Source: a virus. From it: a stretch of DNA of 64,000 nt. The translations under genes and the position numbers were made by a program. The notes beneath the pieces were generated by a model. That model was given only the letters and a program-made list of their open reading frames with translations. It did not search any database and was not told the DNA's origin. Positions 7,438 through 15,570 of this stretch are shown one piece after another. The stretch covers positions 1 to 64,000 of IMG/VR virus record IMGVR_UViG_3300023172_003539; one strand, written 5' to 3'. The stretch's first letter is position 1. Every line of letters starts with the position of its first letter.

Positions 7438-8167
7438 CGAAGGATTGAAGGCCGGAGATTTGGACGGAATAATCGCTGATACTTTTTCAGTGGATAGATA
7501 TAAATCCAAGATGGGCGAAGACAGAAATATATGTGTACTCGCTTTTGTTTGCTCAGGAGCCGCTGGTGCAAAAGATCTAGAAAGATTTGCAGAAAAAGGT
7601 TATAAGAAAGTTTTAGATGCGGATGCCACTCCAGGCACAATGTCCGATGGAAAACATAGAGTTTTTATAGAACTTGCTAGGGAAGAAAAATTAGATCAAT
7701 ACATAAGCGAGTTTCTAGACGATCTTAAAAAATTAACTAACATAGATGTTTTTAAATTCACATATCACAAACACGACAAGGTGTTTGTTGCCGATAGGAA
7801 GAATTTGGCCGACGTGTTGCCTAGAACTCCTATAGCCTACACACAAAAACTACAAATGCTACAATTGGGAGAAGTAAAAAACTTCTTCGACAAATTCAAC
7901 ATGATGGAATTTAAAATGGATAATAACATAATATCCATTAAAAAAAATAACACACAACAGGAATTAAAATTTGTACTAGAAAGTTATGGCAAAACAAATC
8001 TAGTACTGAACGAAGTCAAGGCTTTTTTAGTGGATGAAAAATCTATGGCTGAATGTATATTTCTTACCAAATACTTCGGACCATATCATATTACCAAAAC
8101 AATGGAAAATAAATTCATATTTTCTAAGGGTGGAGAATCTGCTGTGGTAAGTAAGTACAAATGGTAA
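7424..8167 (+). CDS. Conserved T4-like late protein, unknown function
   Basis: 247 residues. The N-terminal third has DLDGIIADTFSVDRYKSKMG and a GYKKVLDADATPGTMSDGKH segment, recalled from T4-like cyanophage genomes as a conserved partner of the preceding gene. No transmembrane segment or catalytic motif. It overlaps both neighbours (14 and 7 bases) and leads into the endolysin, so it is probably expressed late. Confidence 0.6.
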   Translation: MQQFNEGLKAGDLDGIIADTFSVDRYKSKMGEDRNICVLAFVCSGAAGAKDLERFAEKGYKKVLDADATPGTMSDGKHRVFIELAREEKLDQYISEFLDDLKKLTNIDVFKFTYHKHDKVFVADRKNLADVLPRTPIAYTQKLQMLQLGEVKNFFDKFNMMEFKMDNNIISIKKNNTQQELKFVLESYGKTNLVLNEVKAFLVDEKSMAECIFLTKYFGPYHITKTMENKFIFSKGGESAVVSKYKW

Positions 8168-8625
8168 GATTATCAACAAATTTCACACTACAAGAATTTA
8201 CAAAGAGCCAAACTGCTCTGAGACAGGGTATAGACAACACACCTGGAGAAGAACATCTGGCAAATGCAAAACAACTTTTTGAAAATGTTGTACAAAAGGT
8301 CAGAGATAATTTTGGAGTCACTGTTATTAATTCAGGTTACAGAGGACCAGCATTGAACGAAGCAGTTGGGGGATCAAGCAAGTCACAGCACTGCAAAGGT
8401 GAAGCGGTGGACATAGAATGTCCAGGCACACCCAACTACGATGTGGCCAAGTGGATCGAGGACAATCTAGACTTCGACCAATTGATATTGGAATTCTACA
8501 CACCAGGCATACCAGATTCGGGTTGGGTACACGTATCGTATAAATCAGAAGGCAATAGAAAACAAAGCCTTACTGCCATGAAAGAAAATGGCAAGACTGT
8601 GTACAAGCCTGGTCTAATACAATAA
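8161..8625 (+). CDS. M15-family peptidase endolysin
   Basis: 154 residues. Zinc ligands of the M15_3 D-Ala-D-Ala peptidase fold are visible: H77 and D84 in SQHCKGEAVDIE and H124 in GWVHVSY, with NSGYRGPALN upstream. These enzymes cut the peptide cross-links of peptidoglycan and serve as phage endolysins. No signal peptide, so export depends on a holin. Followed within 11 bases by spanin-type genes, which confirms a lysis role. It overlaps the gene before it by 7 bases. Confidence 0.88.
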   Translation: MVRLSTNFTLQEFTKSQTALRQGIDNTPGEEHLANAKQLFENVVQKVRDNFGVTVINSGYRGPALNEAVGGSSKSQHCKGEAVDIECPGTPNYDVAKWIEDNLDFDQLILEFYTPGIPDSGWVHVSYKSEGNRKQSLTAMKENGKTVYKPGLIQ

Positions 8626-8628
8626 ATA
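8622..8628 (+). promoter_or_regulatory. Late-type promoter (ATAAATA) of the spanin genes
   Basis: ATAAATA overlaps the endolysin stop codon and ends 8 bases before the ATG at 8637. Confidence 0.5.
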
Positions 8629-8636
8629 CATACATT

Positions 8637-9113
8637 ATGTTTTCAAGCATTAAAATGGCAATCGCAATACTTCTGATAACCGGCGTAGCGGGTGCAGGAG
8701 TGTACGTGATGAAATTAAGAGCTGACAATGCCACATTGAAGGCCAACCAGATTGTGTTGGAACAAAGTGTTGAGTCACAAAAGAAAGTGTTGGAACAACA
8801 GAAAAAAGACTTCCAAGATATTCTCAAGGCCAACAAAGAGCTGACAGGTTTGATTAACAATCTCAAAAAAGATTTGGAAGATTTGGACAAAAGATTCACA
8901 AAGAAAGATAGAGACATCGGCAAACTGGCCATTGAAAGAACAGGAGCCATTGAAAGAATCATCAACAAAGCCACAGACAAAGCGGCAAGATGTATAGAGA
9001 TAGCCTCAGGTGCTCCTCTCACAGAACAGGAAATTAAAGCCACATTGAAGAGCGAGATAAACACTGAATGCCCTTCGATAGCAAACCCCAACTATGTACC
9101 ACACAATGAATAA
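8637..9113 (+). CDS. Inner-membrane spanin-like (Rz-like) protein
   Basis: 158 residues: a single N-terminal transmembrane segment (about 6-25, IKMAIAILLITGVAGAGVYV) followed by a long charged coiled coil (about 28-110). This is the layout of lambda Rz and other i-spanins, which sit in the inner membrane and reach across the periplasm. Its place between the endolysin and a small lipoprotein gene supports the call. Sequence alone is weak evidence because spanins diverge strongly. Cysteines in ARCIEI and NTECPS could form intermolecular disulfides. Confidence 0.65.
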   Translation: MFSSIKMAIAILLITGVAGAGVYVMKLRADNATLKANQIVLEQSVESQKKVLEQQKKDFQDILKANKELTGLINNLKKDLEDLDKRFTKKDRDIGKLAIERTGAIERIINKATDKAARCIEIASGAPLTEQEIKATLKSEINTECPSIANPNYVPHNE

Positions 9114-9255
9114 ACCAGAAGGATACAACGCAGGCAACTTCCAGGAGTACACTTACGAGTGTGAATGGTTGGAGTGTGACTGGAAAATAGTATATGGTAC
9201 CTTCAACCTAGTGACAGCGTTTTGGTATCCATGGATAAGGATCAATTATGAATAA
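9106..9255 (+). CDS. 49-residue ORF nested between the two spanin-like genes
   Basis: ATG at 9106 overlaps the i-spanin end by 8 bases and its stop overlaps the lipoprotein start by 8 bases, so it is tightly coupled on both sides. The product is aromatic and Cys-containing (CEWLECDW, then FNLVTAFWYPWIR) with no clear membrane span. Unknown function; a small lysis regulator is only a guess from position. Confidence 0.55.
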   Translation: MNKPEGYNAGNFQEYTYECEWLECDWKIVYGTFNLVTAFWYPWIRINYE

Positions 9256-9616
9256 AATTATCACAGTACTATTGATAGGTTTATTGCTGACTGGTTGTTC
9301 TATAGGTGAAAAACGTTTGAAAGTGTTCACACTGGAAGAACCCAGAGCCAAACTAAATCTCGAAGTACCAACGCCGCTCACCATGGAAAAGATTCGTTGG
9401 ATCATCATCACATCTGAAAATGCTCAAGAAGTGTTTGCCAAACTGGAAGCAGAAGGCATAGATCCTGTGCTGTTTGGGTTAACAGACAAAGACTACCAAG
9501 TGATAGCAAGAAACTTTGCCCAAATACGAGCAAAACTAAAAGAATCAAACGCAATCCTAGAGAAATACAAAGAGTATTACGAACAAGATACCAAGGATCT
9601 CACTCCAGAAAAATAA
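9248..9616 (+). CDS. Lipoprotein, outer-membrane spanin-like (Rz1-like)
   Basis: 122 residues with a lipoprotein signal: K near the N-terminus, hydrophobic core ITVLLIGLLL, lipobox LLTGC with C17 as the lipidated residue. The mature part is charged and partly coiled (residues ~90-117). Located after the endolysin and Rz-like genes, it fits the o-spanin that pairs with the inner-membrane spanin to fuse the membranes. It is longer than most Rz1 proteins and not embedded in the Rz frame, so a separated spanin pair is inferred. Confidence 0.65.
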   Translation: MNKIITVLLIGLLLTGCSIGEKRLKVFTLEEPRAKLNLEVPTPLTMEKIRWIIITSENAQEVFAKLEAEGIDPVLFGLTDKDYQVIARNFAQIRAKLKESNAILEKYKEYYEQDTKDLTPEK

Positions 9617-9627
9617 CAGTAGATTTG

Positions 9628-9635
9628 GTAAATAC
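9628..9635 (+). promoter_or_regulatory. Late-type promoter (GTAAATAC)
   Basis: GTAAATAC 24 bases before the ATG at 9659; unlike other late genes here this one has room for a leader with a Shine-Dalgarno sequence (AAGGAGA at 9649-9655). Confidence 0.4.
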
Positions 9636-9658
9636 ACATACTAAATTTAAGGAGATCT

Positions 9659-10243
9659 ATGGAATTTATTATCGCATTAGCAATGAAATTTTGGCAATGG
9701 ACTGTGCTGATAGCAGTGGTTATTGTTGCCGCAATCATCAACAAGTTTGATAAAAAAGCAAAAACAAATTTAAAATTTTCATACAACGAATTACCACACT
9801 TACAACCTTTAAGAATACCTACAAAAGACAAAGGGTTCTGGGGAGCAATCATCATGTGGTTGTTGTCAACACGTAATTGGGAAATCACAAAAGACTGGCA
9901 CTACAATATCGACGGAAAAGACTATGTGATCCCAGCAGGATTCACATTTGACGGAGCCAGCATACCAAAATTCATGAGAACATTTTTCTCACCAGTGGGC
10001 GTACTACTAGTGGGAGGATTGGTACACGACTACGCATACAAGTACAAGACACTTTTAGAAAAAGATAAAAAAACCACAATGGGCGAACTAACACAGAAGA
10101 GAGCGGACGAGATCTTCAGAGATATCAACTGTAATGTGAATGGCTTTTATACCATGAACTATCTTGCTTATTGGTCATTGAGGATCGGCGGTTTTGTTGC
10201 GTGGAACGGTCATAGAAAAAGAAACGCAAAGATAGGGGATTAA
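9659..10243 (+). CDS. DUF1353-family protein with N-terminal membrane anchor
   Basis: 194 residues. One transmembrane segment at about 10-28, then the DUF1353 signature: YVIPAGFTFDGASIPKFMR and, after a short gap, GLVHDYAYKYK. This family is frequent in phage lysis regions and its biochemical role is unknown. The His-Asp pair in VHDY is a candidate metal or catalytic site. Strong ribosome binding site. It abuts the next small membrane protein gene with no gap. Confidence 0.75.
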   Translation: MEFIIALAMKFWQWTVLIAVVIVAAIINKFDKKAKTNLKFSYNELPHLQPLRIPTKDKGFWGAIIMWLLSTRNWEITKDWHYNIDGKDYVIPAGFTFDGASIPKFMRTFFSPVGVLLVGGLVHDYAYKYKTLLEKDKKTTMGELTQKRADEIFRDINCNVNGFYTMNYLAYWSLRIGGFVAWNGHRKRNAKIGD

Positions 10244-10447
10244 ATGATAAAAAATTTTAAAGATATTGTAATATTACTAATAACATCTGGTGTATTAGTG
10301 TTACTTGGAGTTATCATCATTGGTGACTATGTGGTAGCACTAGAAGAAAACAGACCAGTAGATGAAAGCGTAATTACATTAATGAAAATGTCAGTCACAG
10401 GACTTATTGGTGTTATTGGTGGTTACATTGGTGGAAGTAGAAATTAA
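10244..10447 (+). CDS. Small two-span membrane protein, holin candidate
   Basis: 67 residues with two hydrophobic segments (about 8-28 and 47-63) separated by a charged loop, ending GGYIGGSRN. Size, topology and location after the endolysin and spanins fit a class II holin, but many small phage membrane proteins look like this. Two further small membrane genes follow; which one is the holin cannot be told. Confidence 0.5.
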   Translation: MIKNFKDIVILLITSGVLVLLGVIIIGDYVVALEENRPVDESVITLMKMSVTGLIGVIGGYIGGSRN

Positions 10448-10460
10448 ATAGGAGACTAAT

Positions 10461-10571
10461 ATGTTTTTAACAATAGGATTTATAGTTGGCTTCATCGCAG
10501 GATGGTGGGTCAATGAGAAAGTGGAAAATTTAGGTGAAAAACTTAATCCCATGAAATGGTTTAAAAAATAA
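10461..10571 (+). CDS. 36-residue single-span membrane peptide
   Basis: ATG at 10461 behind AGGAGA (10450-10455). Hydrophobic residues 2-16 (FLTIGFIVGFIAGWW) followed by a charged, amphipathic tail ending in FKK. Sits between two holin candidates with 2-13 base gaps, so it is likely a real member of the lysis operon, possibly a holin regulator (inference). Confidence 0.55.
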   Translation: MFLTIGFIVGFIAGWWVNEKVENLGEKLNPMKWFKK

Positions 10572-10573
10572 TC

Positions 10574-10909
10574 ATGGAAGACAAAAAAATAGACAAAATA
10601 GTTGTACCTGCTGACAAAGACACAGCAACAAAAAAAGTTTCTGTGGAATTGGAAGTGGATACATCAGTTAAAGATCTAGGACCAAATCCTTTTGCCTGGG
10701 TCATTCATTTGGCAAGAGCCGTTGATGCTTGGAGAATTTTTCCAAGAATATTCATTACAACTTACATCTACCTATTATACAAAGTGGTAATTTGGTATAT
10801 GGAAATGCCAAATCCTACCATGGAACAATCGGGTTTGGTCAGTATCGTTGTAGGTGCAGGTGCGGCTTGGTTTGGTTTATATACCGGTTCTAGAGCAAAA
10901 GGCAAATAA
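10574..10909 (+). CDS. Membrane protein, holin candidate
   Basis: 111 residues. A polar N-terminus (1-38) is followed by NPFAWVIHLARAVDAWRIFPR, a hydrophobic segment (about 60-78) and a second Ala/Gly-rich span (about 88-106, SIVVGAGAAWFGLYTGSR). The pattern of a long cytoplasmic N-terminus plus two spans recurs in marine myophage proteins near lysis genes. Holin function is an inference from topology and position; it is the strongest of the three candidates here by conservation of the GAGAAWFGLY motif. Confidence 0.55.
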   Translation: MEDKKIDKIVVPADKDTATKKVSVELEVDTSVKDLGPNPFAWVIHLARAVDAWRIFPRIFITTYIYLLYKVVIWYMEMPNPTMEQSGLVSIVVGAGAAWFGLYTGSRAKGK

Positions 10910-10916
10910 TTACCAC

Positions 10917-10932
10917 TGCGTTGACAAACGCA
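10917..10932. repeat. Perfect inverted repeat over the dnaJ promoter -35
   Basis: TGCGTT (10917-10922), loop GACA, AACGCA (10927-10932). The loop and the left arm contain the -35 hexamer TTGACA. No T-run follows, so it is not a typical terminator of the lysis operon; it could be an operator. Confidence 0.5.
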
Positions 10933-10948
10933 AGATCTAGTATAAAAT
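10921..10948 (+). promoter_or_regulatory. Sigma70-type promoter of dnaJ
   Basis: TTGACA (10921-10926), 16-base spacer, TAAAAT (10943-10948); ATG at 10956 follows after 7 bases, so a leaderless transcript is predicted. TATAAA at 10941 with a 14-base spacer is a poorer alternative. Confidence 0.6.
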
Positions 10949-10955
10949 AATAGTA

Positions 10956-11813
10956 ATGAAGAATTATTACGACACCTTAGGTGTGAATGAAACAGCATCT
11001 GACAACGAAATCAAACAGGCATTTAGAAAACTTGCCGCAAAATATCATCCAGACAAAGGTGGCGATGAAACAAAATTTAAAGAAATCAACGAAGCCTACG
11101 ATACATTAAAAAATACTCAAAAACGTCAAGAATATGATGCTTTGAGAAAATATGGGCAACGATCTTTTGGTTCTGGAGAAGGTTTTAATTTCAATATAAA
11201 CGATATGTTTGACGAAAACATATTCCAGGAATTTTTTTCAGGATTTGGAATGAACCCAGGAAGCCACAGAAGTAGTACCAGAGTTTATAGGAATCAACCT
11301 AGACAAAATAAAAATGTCAATATAAGATTAACTCTCAGTATCAAAGAGGTGTTCCGAGCAACAGATAAAACAATCAGCGTAAGATTACCATCGGGTAGAG
11401 ACGAGATCATAAACATAAAAATACCTGCAGGTTGCCAAAATGGAGTGACTTTTAAATACAGAGGAATGGGCGATGACACAGATAAACATCTTCCACGGGG
11501 CGATCTGTTGGTCACTGTATCTATTTTAGATTCGGATGGATTCACACGTGAAGGAAATGATTTATGGACAGATAAAAATATAGGAGCATTTGACGCCATA
11601 CGAGGTTGTGATTTTAACATACGTTTACTAGACGACTCTATTAAAAGAGTCAAAGTTCCGGCCGGAACACAACCAGGGTCTGTATTACAATTAAAAGGTC
11701 TTGGAATGCCGGTGCATGAAGGATTAAATATAAAGGGTAATGTTTATATCAGAATCAGTATAACAATACCAAAATTGTCAAAAGAAGAATTGAAAAAAAT
11801 AGAGAATTTATAA
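10956..11813 (+). CDS. dnaJ: DnaJ/CbpA-type co-chaperone
   Basis: 285 residues. J-domain at 1-65 with the essential HPD at 31-33 (AKYHPDKGG), a Gly/Phe-rich linker (about 70-105) and two C-terminal beta domains (RLTLSIKEVFRATDKTISV onward). It lacks the CxxCxGxG zinc-finger region, so it is the CbpA type. J-proteins stimulate the ATPase of host DnaK and deliver substrates. It is the first gene of a block with peptide deformylase and a ClpA-like unfoldase (1-base gap and 1-base overlap), suggesting a coordinated take-over of protein quality control. Confidence 0.9.
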   Translation: MKNYYDTLGVNETASDNEIKQAFRKLAAKYHPDKGGDETKFKEINEAYDTLKNTQKRQEYDALRKYGQRSFGSGEGFNFNINDMFDENIFQEFFSGFGMNPGSHRSSTRVYRNQPRQNKNVNIRLTLSIKEVFRATDKTISVRLPSGRDEIINIKIPAGCQNGVTFKYRGMGDDTDKHLPRGDLLVTVSILDSDGFTREGNDLWTDKNIGAFDAIRGCDFNIRLLDDSIKRVKVPAGTQPGSVLQLKGLGMPVHEGLNIKGNVYIRISITIPKLSKEELKKIENL

Positions 11814-11814
11814 A

Positions 11815-12294
11815 ATGAATATACAAGTCTATACAAATCCATATCCAACATTATACCAAATGAGTTCATCTGTGAACTTTTTCATGCCACCTATGGGATA
11901 TAACGATTGGTCGCAATTTGAAAAAGACTACTTAAATATTATGGTAAGATCAAATGGAATTGGGTTAGCGGCAAATCAAGTGGGAGTGACTCAAAGATTT
12001 TTTGGAATGGGACATTCATCATTTGACGAATTTAAAAAACCTGCTATACTGTATAATGCAAGGCTTATAAAAGCGTCCGAAGAAGTAGAAATAGGTGAAG
12101 AAGGATGTTTAAGTTTTCCGGGTGTGTATTATAATGTATACAGACCAAAACAAATTGAAGTGGAATGGCAAAATATGAAAGGTGAGATGCAAGGGGCAGA
12201 ATTATCAGGGTTAGAGGCCAGATGCTTCCAACACGAGTTAGATCATCTTAACGGAATTACATTTAACCAAGTAGCAGAGGAGAATAATACATAA
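11815..12294 (+). CDS. def: Peptide deformylase
   Basis: 159 residues with all three PDF motifs: GIGLAANQ (48-55), EGCLS (metal ligand C98) and HELDH (H140, E141, H144). The enzyme removes the N-formyl group from nascent proteins with an Fe/Zn centre. Phage deformylases in marine myoviruses are known and tend to be short forms like this one, lacking a long C-terminal helix. It overlaps the ClpA-like start by one base. Confidence 0.93.
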   Translation: MNIQVYTNPYPTLYQMSSSVNFFMPPMGYNDWSQFEKDYLNIMVRSNGIGLAANQVGVTQRFFGMGHSSFDEFKKPAILYNARLIKASEEVEIGEEGCLSFPGVYYNVYRPKQIEVEWQNMKGEMQGAELSGLEARCFQHELDHLNGITFNQVAEENNT

Positions 12295-14609
12295 TGTTAG
12301 ACGCAAACGATTCGCTAGAAGATATATTTGAACGTTCAGTAGCAGAAGCAGAAAAAAGAAAACACGAGTACGTTACTATAGAACACTTATTATTGGCATT
12401 GGTAACTGACAAAGAAGTTGGTACAGTACTACACGATTTCAAAATAAATGTTGCTGGTTTGATTAGAGATATAGAAAATTATCTCGATACCAAATGTAAT
12501 GATATCATAACAAAATCACCAACTCCCGTACAACCTAGAAAAACTGCATCACTTGAGAGACTAATGAACAGAGCATTCACACAGGCTTTATTCCAAGGAA
12601 GACAAACAGTTACTTCTATAGATGTATTATTGAGTATTTTTTCGGAGAAAAAAAGTTATGGTGCATATTTCTTAAAAACTCACAAAGTCAACAAAGAAGA
12701 TCTTGCTGACTTGATTTCTGCAGAAAATATATTAGACGAGGCATCCATAGGATCGGGTGGGCCAGAACAAAGATTGAGACCAAATCAAGCAGACAAGGTT
12801 TTAAAAAACTATTGTGAGAATCTAAACCAAAAATACTTTGAGAAAAAAATAGATCCTGTTATCGGCAGAGAAGAAGAATTAGAATCACTAAAACAGATAC
12901 TTGCAAGAAGGAATAAAAACAATGTGCTTATAGTGGGCGATCCAGGAGTGGGTAAGACTGCCATCGTGGAAGGTTTGGCTAGAAGAATCGCAAAGAACAA
13001 AGCAGATGTGCCAGAATATCTAAAAGATCATATTGTGTTCAGTTTGGATGTGTCTTCAATGTTGGCGGGTTCTAAGTTCCGAGGTGATTTTGAAGAAAGA
13101 CTTAAACTGGTATTAAATGCACTAGATCAAAAAGGCAAAACAATCTTATTCGTTGATGAAGCACACATGATGGTGGGTGCCGGCACAACAGGACAAGGAG
13201 GAATGGATCTAGCAAACATGATGAAACCTGTTCTTACCAAAGGCAACATTAAAGTGATTGCTTCTACCACTTGGGAAGAATATAGAAAATTCTTCGAAAA
13301 GGATAGAGCATTGATGAGAAGGTTCCAACGGATCCAAGTTGGAGAACCTACAAATGAAACTTGCGTTAAGATTTTAAAAGGCATCAAAACATATTACGAA
13401 CAGCATCACGGATGCATTATCACAGATGAGGCCTGTGAGGATGCTGTGGAATACACACAAAAATTTGTTGCCGATAAAAAATTGCCAGACAAGGCAATAG
13501 ATATAATAGATTCTGCCTGTGCTAGATTGAGACTGAATGGAATAAAAGATGGCAAGATCGATCATGATGAAATTATACACGAAATTAGTAAACAAACTGG
13601 TATCAGCATCGAACAACTATCGCAAAAACAAGCGGTTAACTTGAAAACACTCGAAGAAAAAATGAAATTACAAGTGTTTGGGCAAGACGATGCATTGAAC
13701 ACGGTGATAGATAAAATATTAGTATCAAGGGCAGGTTTAAAATCTTTGAACAAACCTGTTGGTTCTTTTTTATTCTTAGGCCCCACAGGATGTGGTAAAA
13801 CAGAGACCGCGAGACAACTGGCAAAAACACTTGGTACCGAATTGATTAGATTCGACATGTCGGAATATCAAGAGAAACATTCTATATCTAAATTGATTGG
13901 CTCTCCTCCTGGATATGTGGGTTACGAAGACTCTAATATGGGTGGAGGAATACTGATCAATGAGATTGAAAAAAATCCACACGCAGTGGTCCTATTTGAC
14001 GAGATAGAAAAAGCACATAGAGATGTATCAAATATGTTGTTACAAGTCATGGATTACGGTACTGTTACAGGATCCAACGGTAAGAAAGCAGATGCTAGAA
14101 ACATTATACTAATCCTGACCTCAAACCTTGGTGCTGAAGAAATGGAAAAAGCAAGTATAGGTTTTGGCGAAGTTGAAAAAACTGCCGACGAAGACGAAAC
14201 TAAAAAATTCTTTGCTCCTGAATTTAGAAATAGATTAGATGCTATTGTTAAATTTAAAAAACTTCCAAAAGAAGTGATGACCAAAATTGTCAACAAGTTC
14301 TTGTTGGAATTGAACAGTATGACTATTGAAAAGAATGTGGAAGTAAATGCCACACCGGAAGCAATAGAATACCTAATTAAAAAAGGGTTTAATGACAAGT
14401 TGGGGGCGAGACCTTTACAGAGAATCATCGACAATGAGATTAAAAAACCTTTGTCTAAAATGATATTGTTTGGAGATTTATCGAAGGGCGGTAGAGTTGA
14501 AGTGACACTTTCTGAAGACATGATTCCAAAACTTGAAATAAATTTCAAAGCAGTAGAAGTGTTATCGCAATTTAAACCTAAAACTGAAGATGCGAAAACA
14601 TCCAAATAA
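12294..14609 (+). CDS. clpA: ClpA-like AAA+ unfoldase
   Basis: 771 residues. Two N-terminal Clp repeats (about 1-150), D1 with Walker A GDPGVGKT near 216 and D2 with GPTGCGKT near 496, Walker B motifs LFVDEAH and LFDEIEKAH, and pore-type GYVGYED. No long M-domain between D1 and D2, so ClpA-like and not ClpB. An IGF tripeptide at 622-624, just before PEFRNRLD, is where ClpA carries its IGL/IGF ClpP-docking loop. No ClpP is encoded nearby, so it would recruit host ClpP (inference). Co-transcribed with dnaJ and def. Confidence 0.88.
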   Translation: MLDANDSLEDIFERSVAEAEKRKHEYVTIEHLLLALVTDKEVGTVLHDFKINVAGLIRDIENYLDTKCNDIITKSPTPVQPRKTASLERLMNRAFTQALFQGRQTVTSIDVLLSIFSEKKSYGAYFLKTHKVNKEDLADLISAENILDEASIGSGGPEQRLRPNQADKVLKNYCENLNQKYFEKKIDPVIGREEELESLKQILARRNKNNVLIVGDPGVGKTAIVEGLARRIAKNKADVPEYLKDHIVFSLDVSSMLAGSKFRGDFEERLKLVLNALDQKGKTILFVDEAHMMVGAGTTGQGGMDLANMMKPVLTKGNIKVIASTTWEEYRKFFEKDRALMRRFQRIQVGEPTNETCVKILKGIKTYYEQHHGCIITDEACEDAVEYTQKFVADKKLPDKAIDIIDSACARLRLNGIKDGKIDHDEIIHEISKQTGISIEQLSQKQAVNLKTLEEKMKLQVFGQDDALNTVIDKILVSRAGLKSLNKPVGSFLFLGPTGCGKTETARQLAKTLGTELIRFDMSEYQEKHSISKLIGSPPGYVGYEDSNMGGGILINEIEKNPHAVVLFDEIEKAHRDVSNMLLQVMDYGTVTGSNGKKADARNIILILTSNLGAEEMEKASIGFGEVEKTADEDETKKFFAPEFRNRLDAIVKFKKLPKEVMTKIVNKFLLELNSMTIEKNVEVNATPEAIEYLIKKGFNDKLGARPLQRIIDNEIKKPLSKMILFGDLSKGGRVEVTLSEDMIPKLEINFKAVEVLSQFKPKTEDAKTSK

Positions 14610-15285
14610 ATTATTTTTCAACAAGTATACTCACAAAGCGTCGTTTAAAACACCGTTCGCCGGATGGATGTATCCTACCACAGACGAACATCTAAGAAAA
14701 ATTGTTACGGATCCTTTTGTTTTTTCTGAAAAAAGTTATCTATACAGGAACATCATGATAGATAAAAAACAAAAAGAACATTTGCGTAGATTGGCAAGTT
14801 TTATTCTCACAAATAGGAACAATATTAAATTTAGACTACAAACATCTGTGTCTTATTTCTATGGTTCTTCGTCTGTTATTAGAGATCTAATATTAGAATT
14901 TTGGGATCATTGGTTCGATATAAAATCCGTAGATAAAAAATATCTCGATCAAGTAGATAAAAATACTATACTGTGTACTAGATTACCACATAAAAAATAT
15001 CAATATCAAGTTCATTTAAAAAAATTTGCTCATCTCAATATGAGTAAAACAAAAAGAGAACAACTGGCATCTTATCTTTTTAGAAGCAAAGACAACACGT
15101 ATGTTTCCGGTAAACATCTCAAAATGTGGTTAATGGGCGACAGTGATTATTCCGAAGGATATTTTTATGTCAAGGATGAAAAATGTTTGACTCCGGTATA
15201 CATGATTGCACAAGAATCAATTGACAAAATAATAAAGTTTGTTACTATTAATAGAAATGACAGAAATAATACAAAAACTAATTGA
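14590..15285 (+). CDS. Conserved marine-phage protein, unknown function
   Basis: 231 residues, basic and aromatic, starting MRKHPNKLFFNKYTHKASF; overlaps the ClpA-like gene by 20 bases. Contains SVSYFYGSSSVIRDLILEFW and a C-terminal MWLMGDSDYSEGYFYVKDE segment. No recognised fold. Position suggests expression with the chaperone block. Confidence 0.6.
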   Translation: MRKHPNKLFFNKYTHKASFKTPFAGWMYPTTDEHLRKIVTDPFVFSEKSYLYRNIMIDKKQKEHLRRLASFILTNRNNIKFRLQTSVSYFYGSSSVIRDLILEFWDHWFDIKSVDKKYLDQVDKNTILCTRLPHKKYQYQVHLKKFAHLNMSKTKREQLASYLFRSKDNTYVSGKHLKMWLMGDSDYSEGYFYVKDEKCLTPVYMIAQESIDKIIKFVTINRNDRNNTKTN

Positions 15286-15565
15286 TCGTAAAATATTTAA
15301 AGAAGGAACAATGATCGATGCTCCTATATCTAAGATGCAATTTGCTTCTCCGATTGTTTTAAATAAAACTTTAAGAATAAAAGAACTAAAAAAAGATTAT
15401 TGTATCGCAGACGAGGAGTTTGAGATTGAAGCAGAAGTTCCTTACAGAAAAATTTATTATAAAAATATTACAAAAGTAGACGGTATGGATCCAGAAGAAC
15501 TGGCCGCGGTGTATGGTCTTGTTCCCAAGACACCAAGATTCAAAAGAAAAGATCTCGATAAATAA
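15257..15565 (+). CDS. Small conserved phage protein, unknown function
   Basis: 102 residues from ATG 15257; a TTG at 15239 would add six. Overlaps the preceding gene by 29 bases. The C-terminus (YYKNITKVDGMDPEELAAVY, then RFKRKDL) is helical and charged. Nothing catalytic seen. Confidence 0.55.
   Translation: MTEIIQKLIDRKIFKEGTMIDAPISKMQFASPIVLNKTLRIKELKKDYCIADEEFEIEAEVPYRKIYYKNITKVDGMDPEELAAVYGLVPKTPRFKRKDLDK
15558..15564 (+). promoter_or_regulatory. Late-type promoter (ATAAATA)
   Basis: ATAAATA overlaps the stop codon of the upstream gene and ends 6 bases before the ATG at 15571. Confidence 0.55.
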
Positions 15566-15570
15566 TCGTA

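Noticed and set aside
8570-9091. 173-residue minus-strand frame opposite the spanin-like gene
   Set aside because: Mirror of the coiled-coil codons (Ser/Leu-rich), no homology pattern, opposite to a coherent lysis operon.
14054-14605. 183-residue minus-strand frame inside the ClpA-like gene
   Set aside because: Complement of a conserved AAA+ domain; no start signals of its own.
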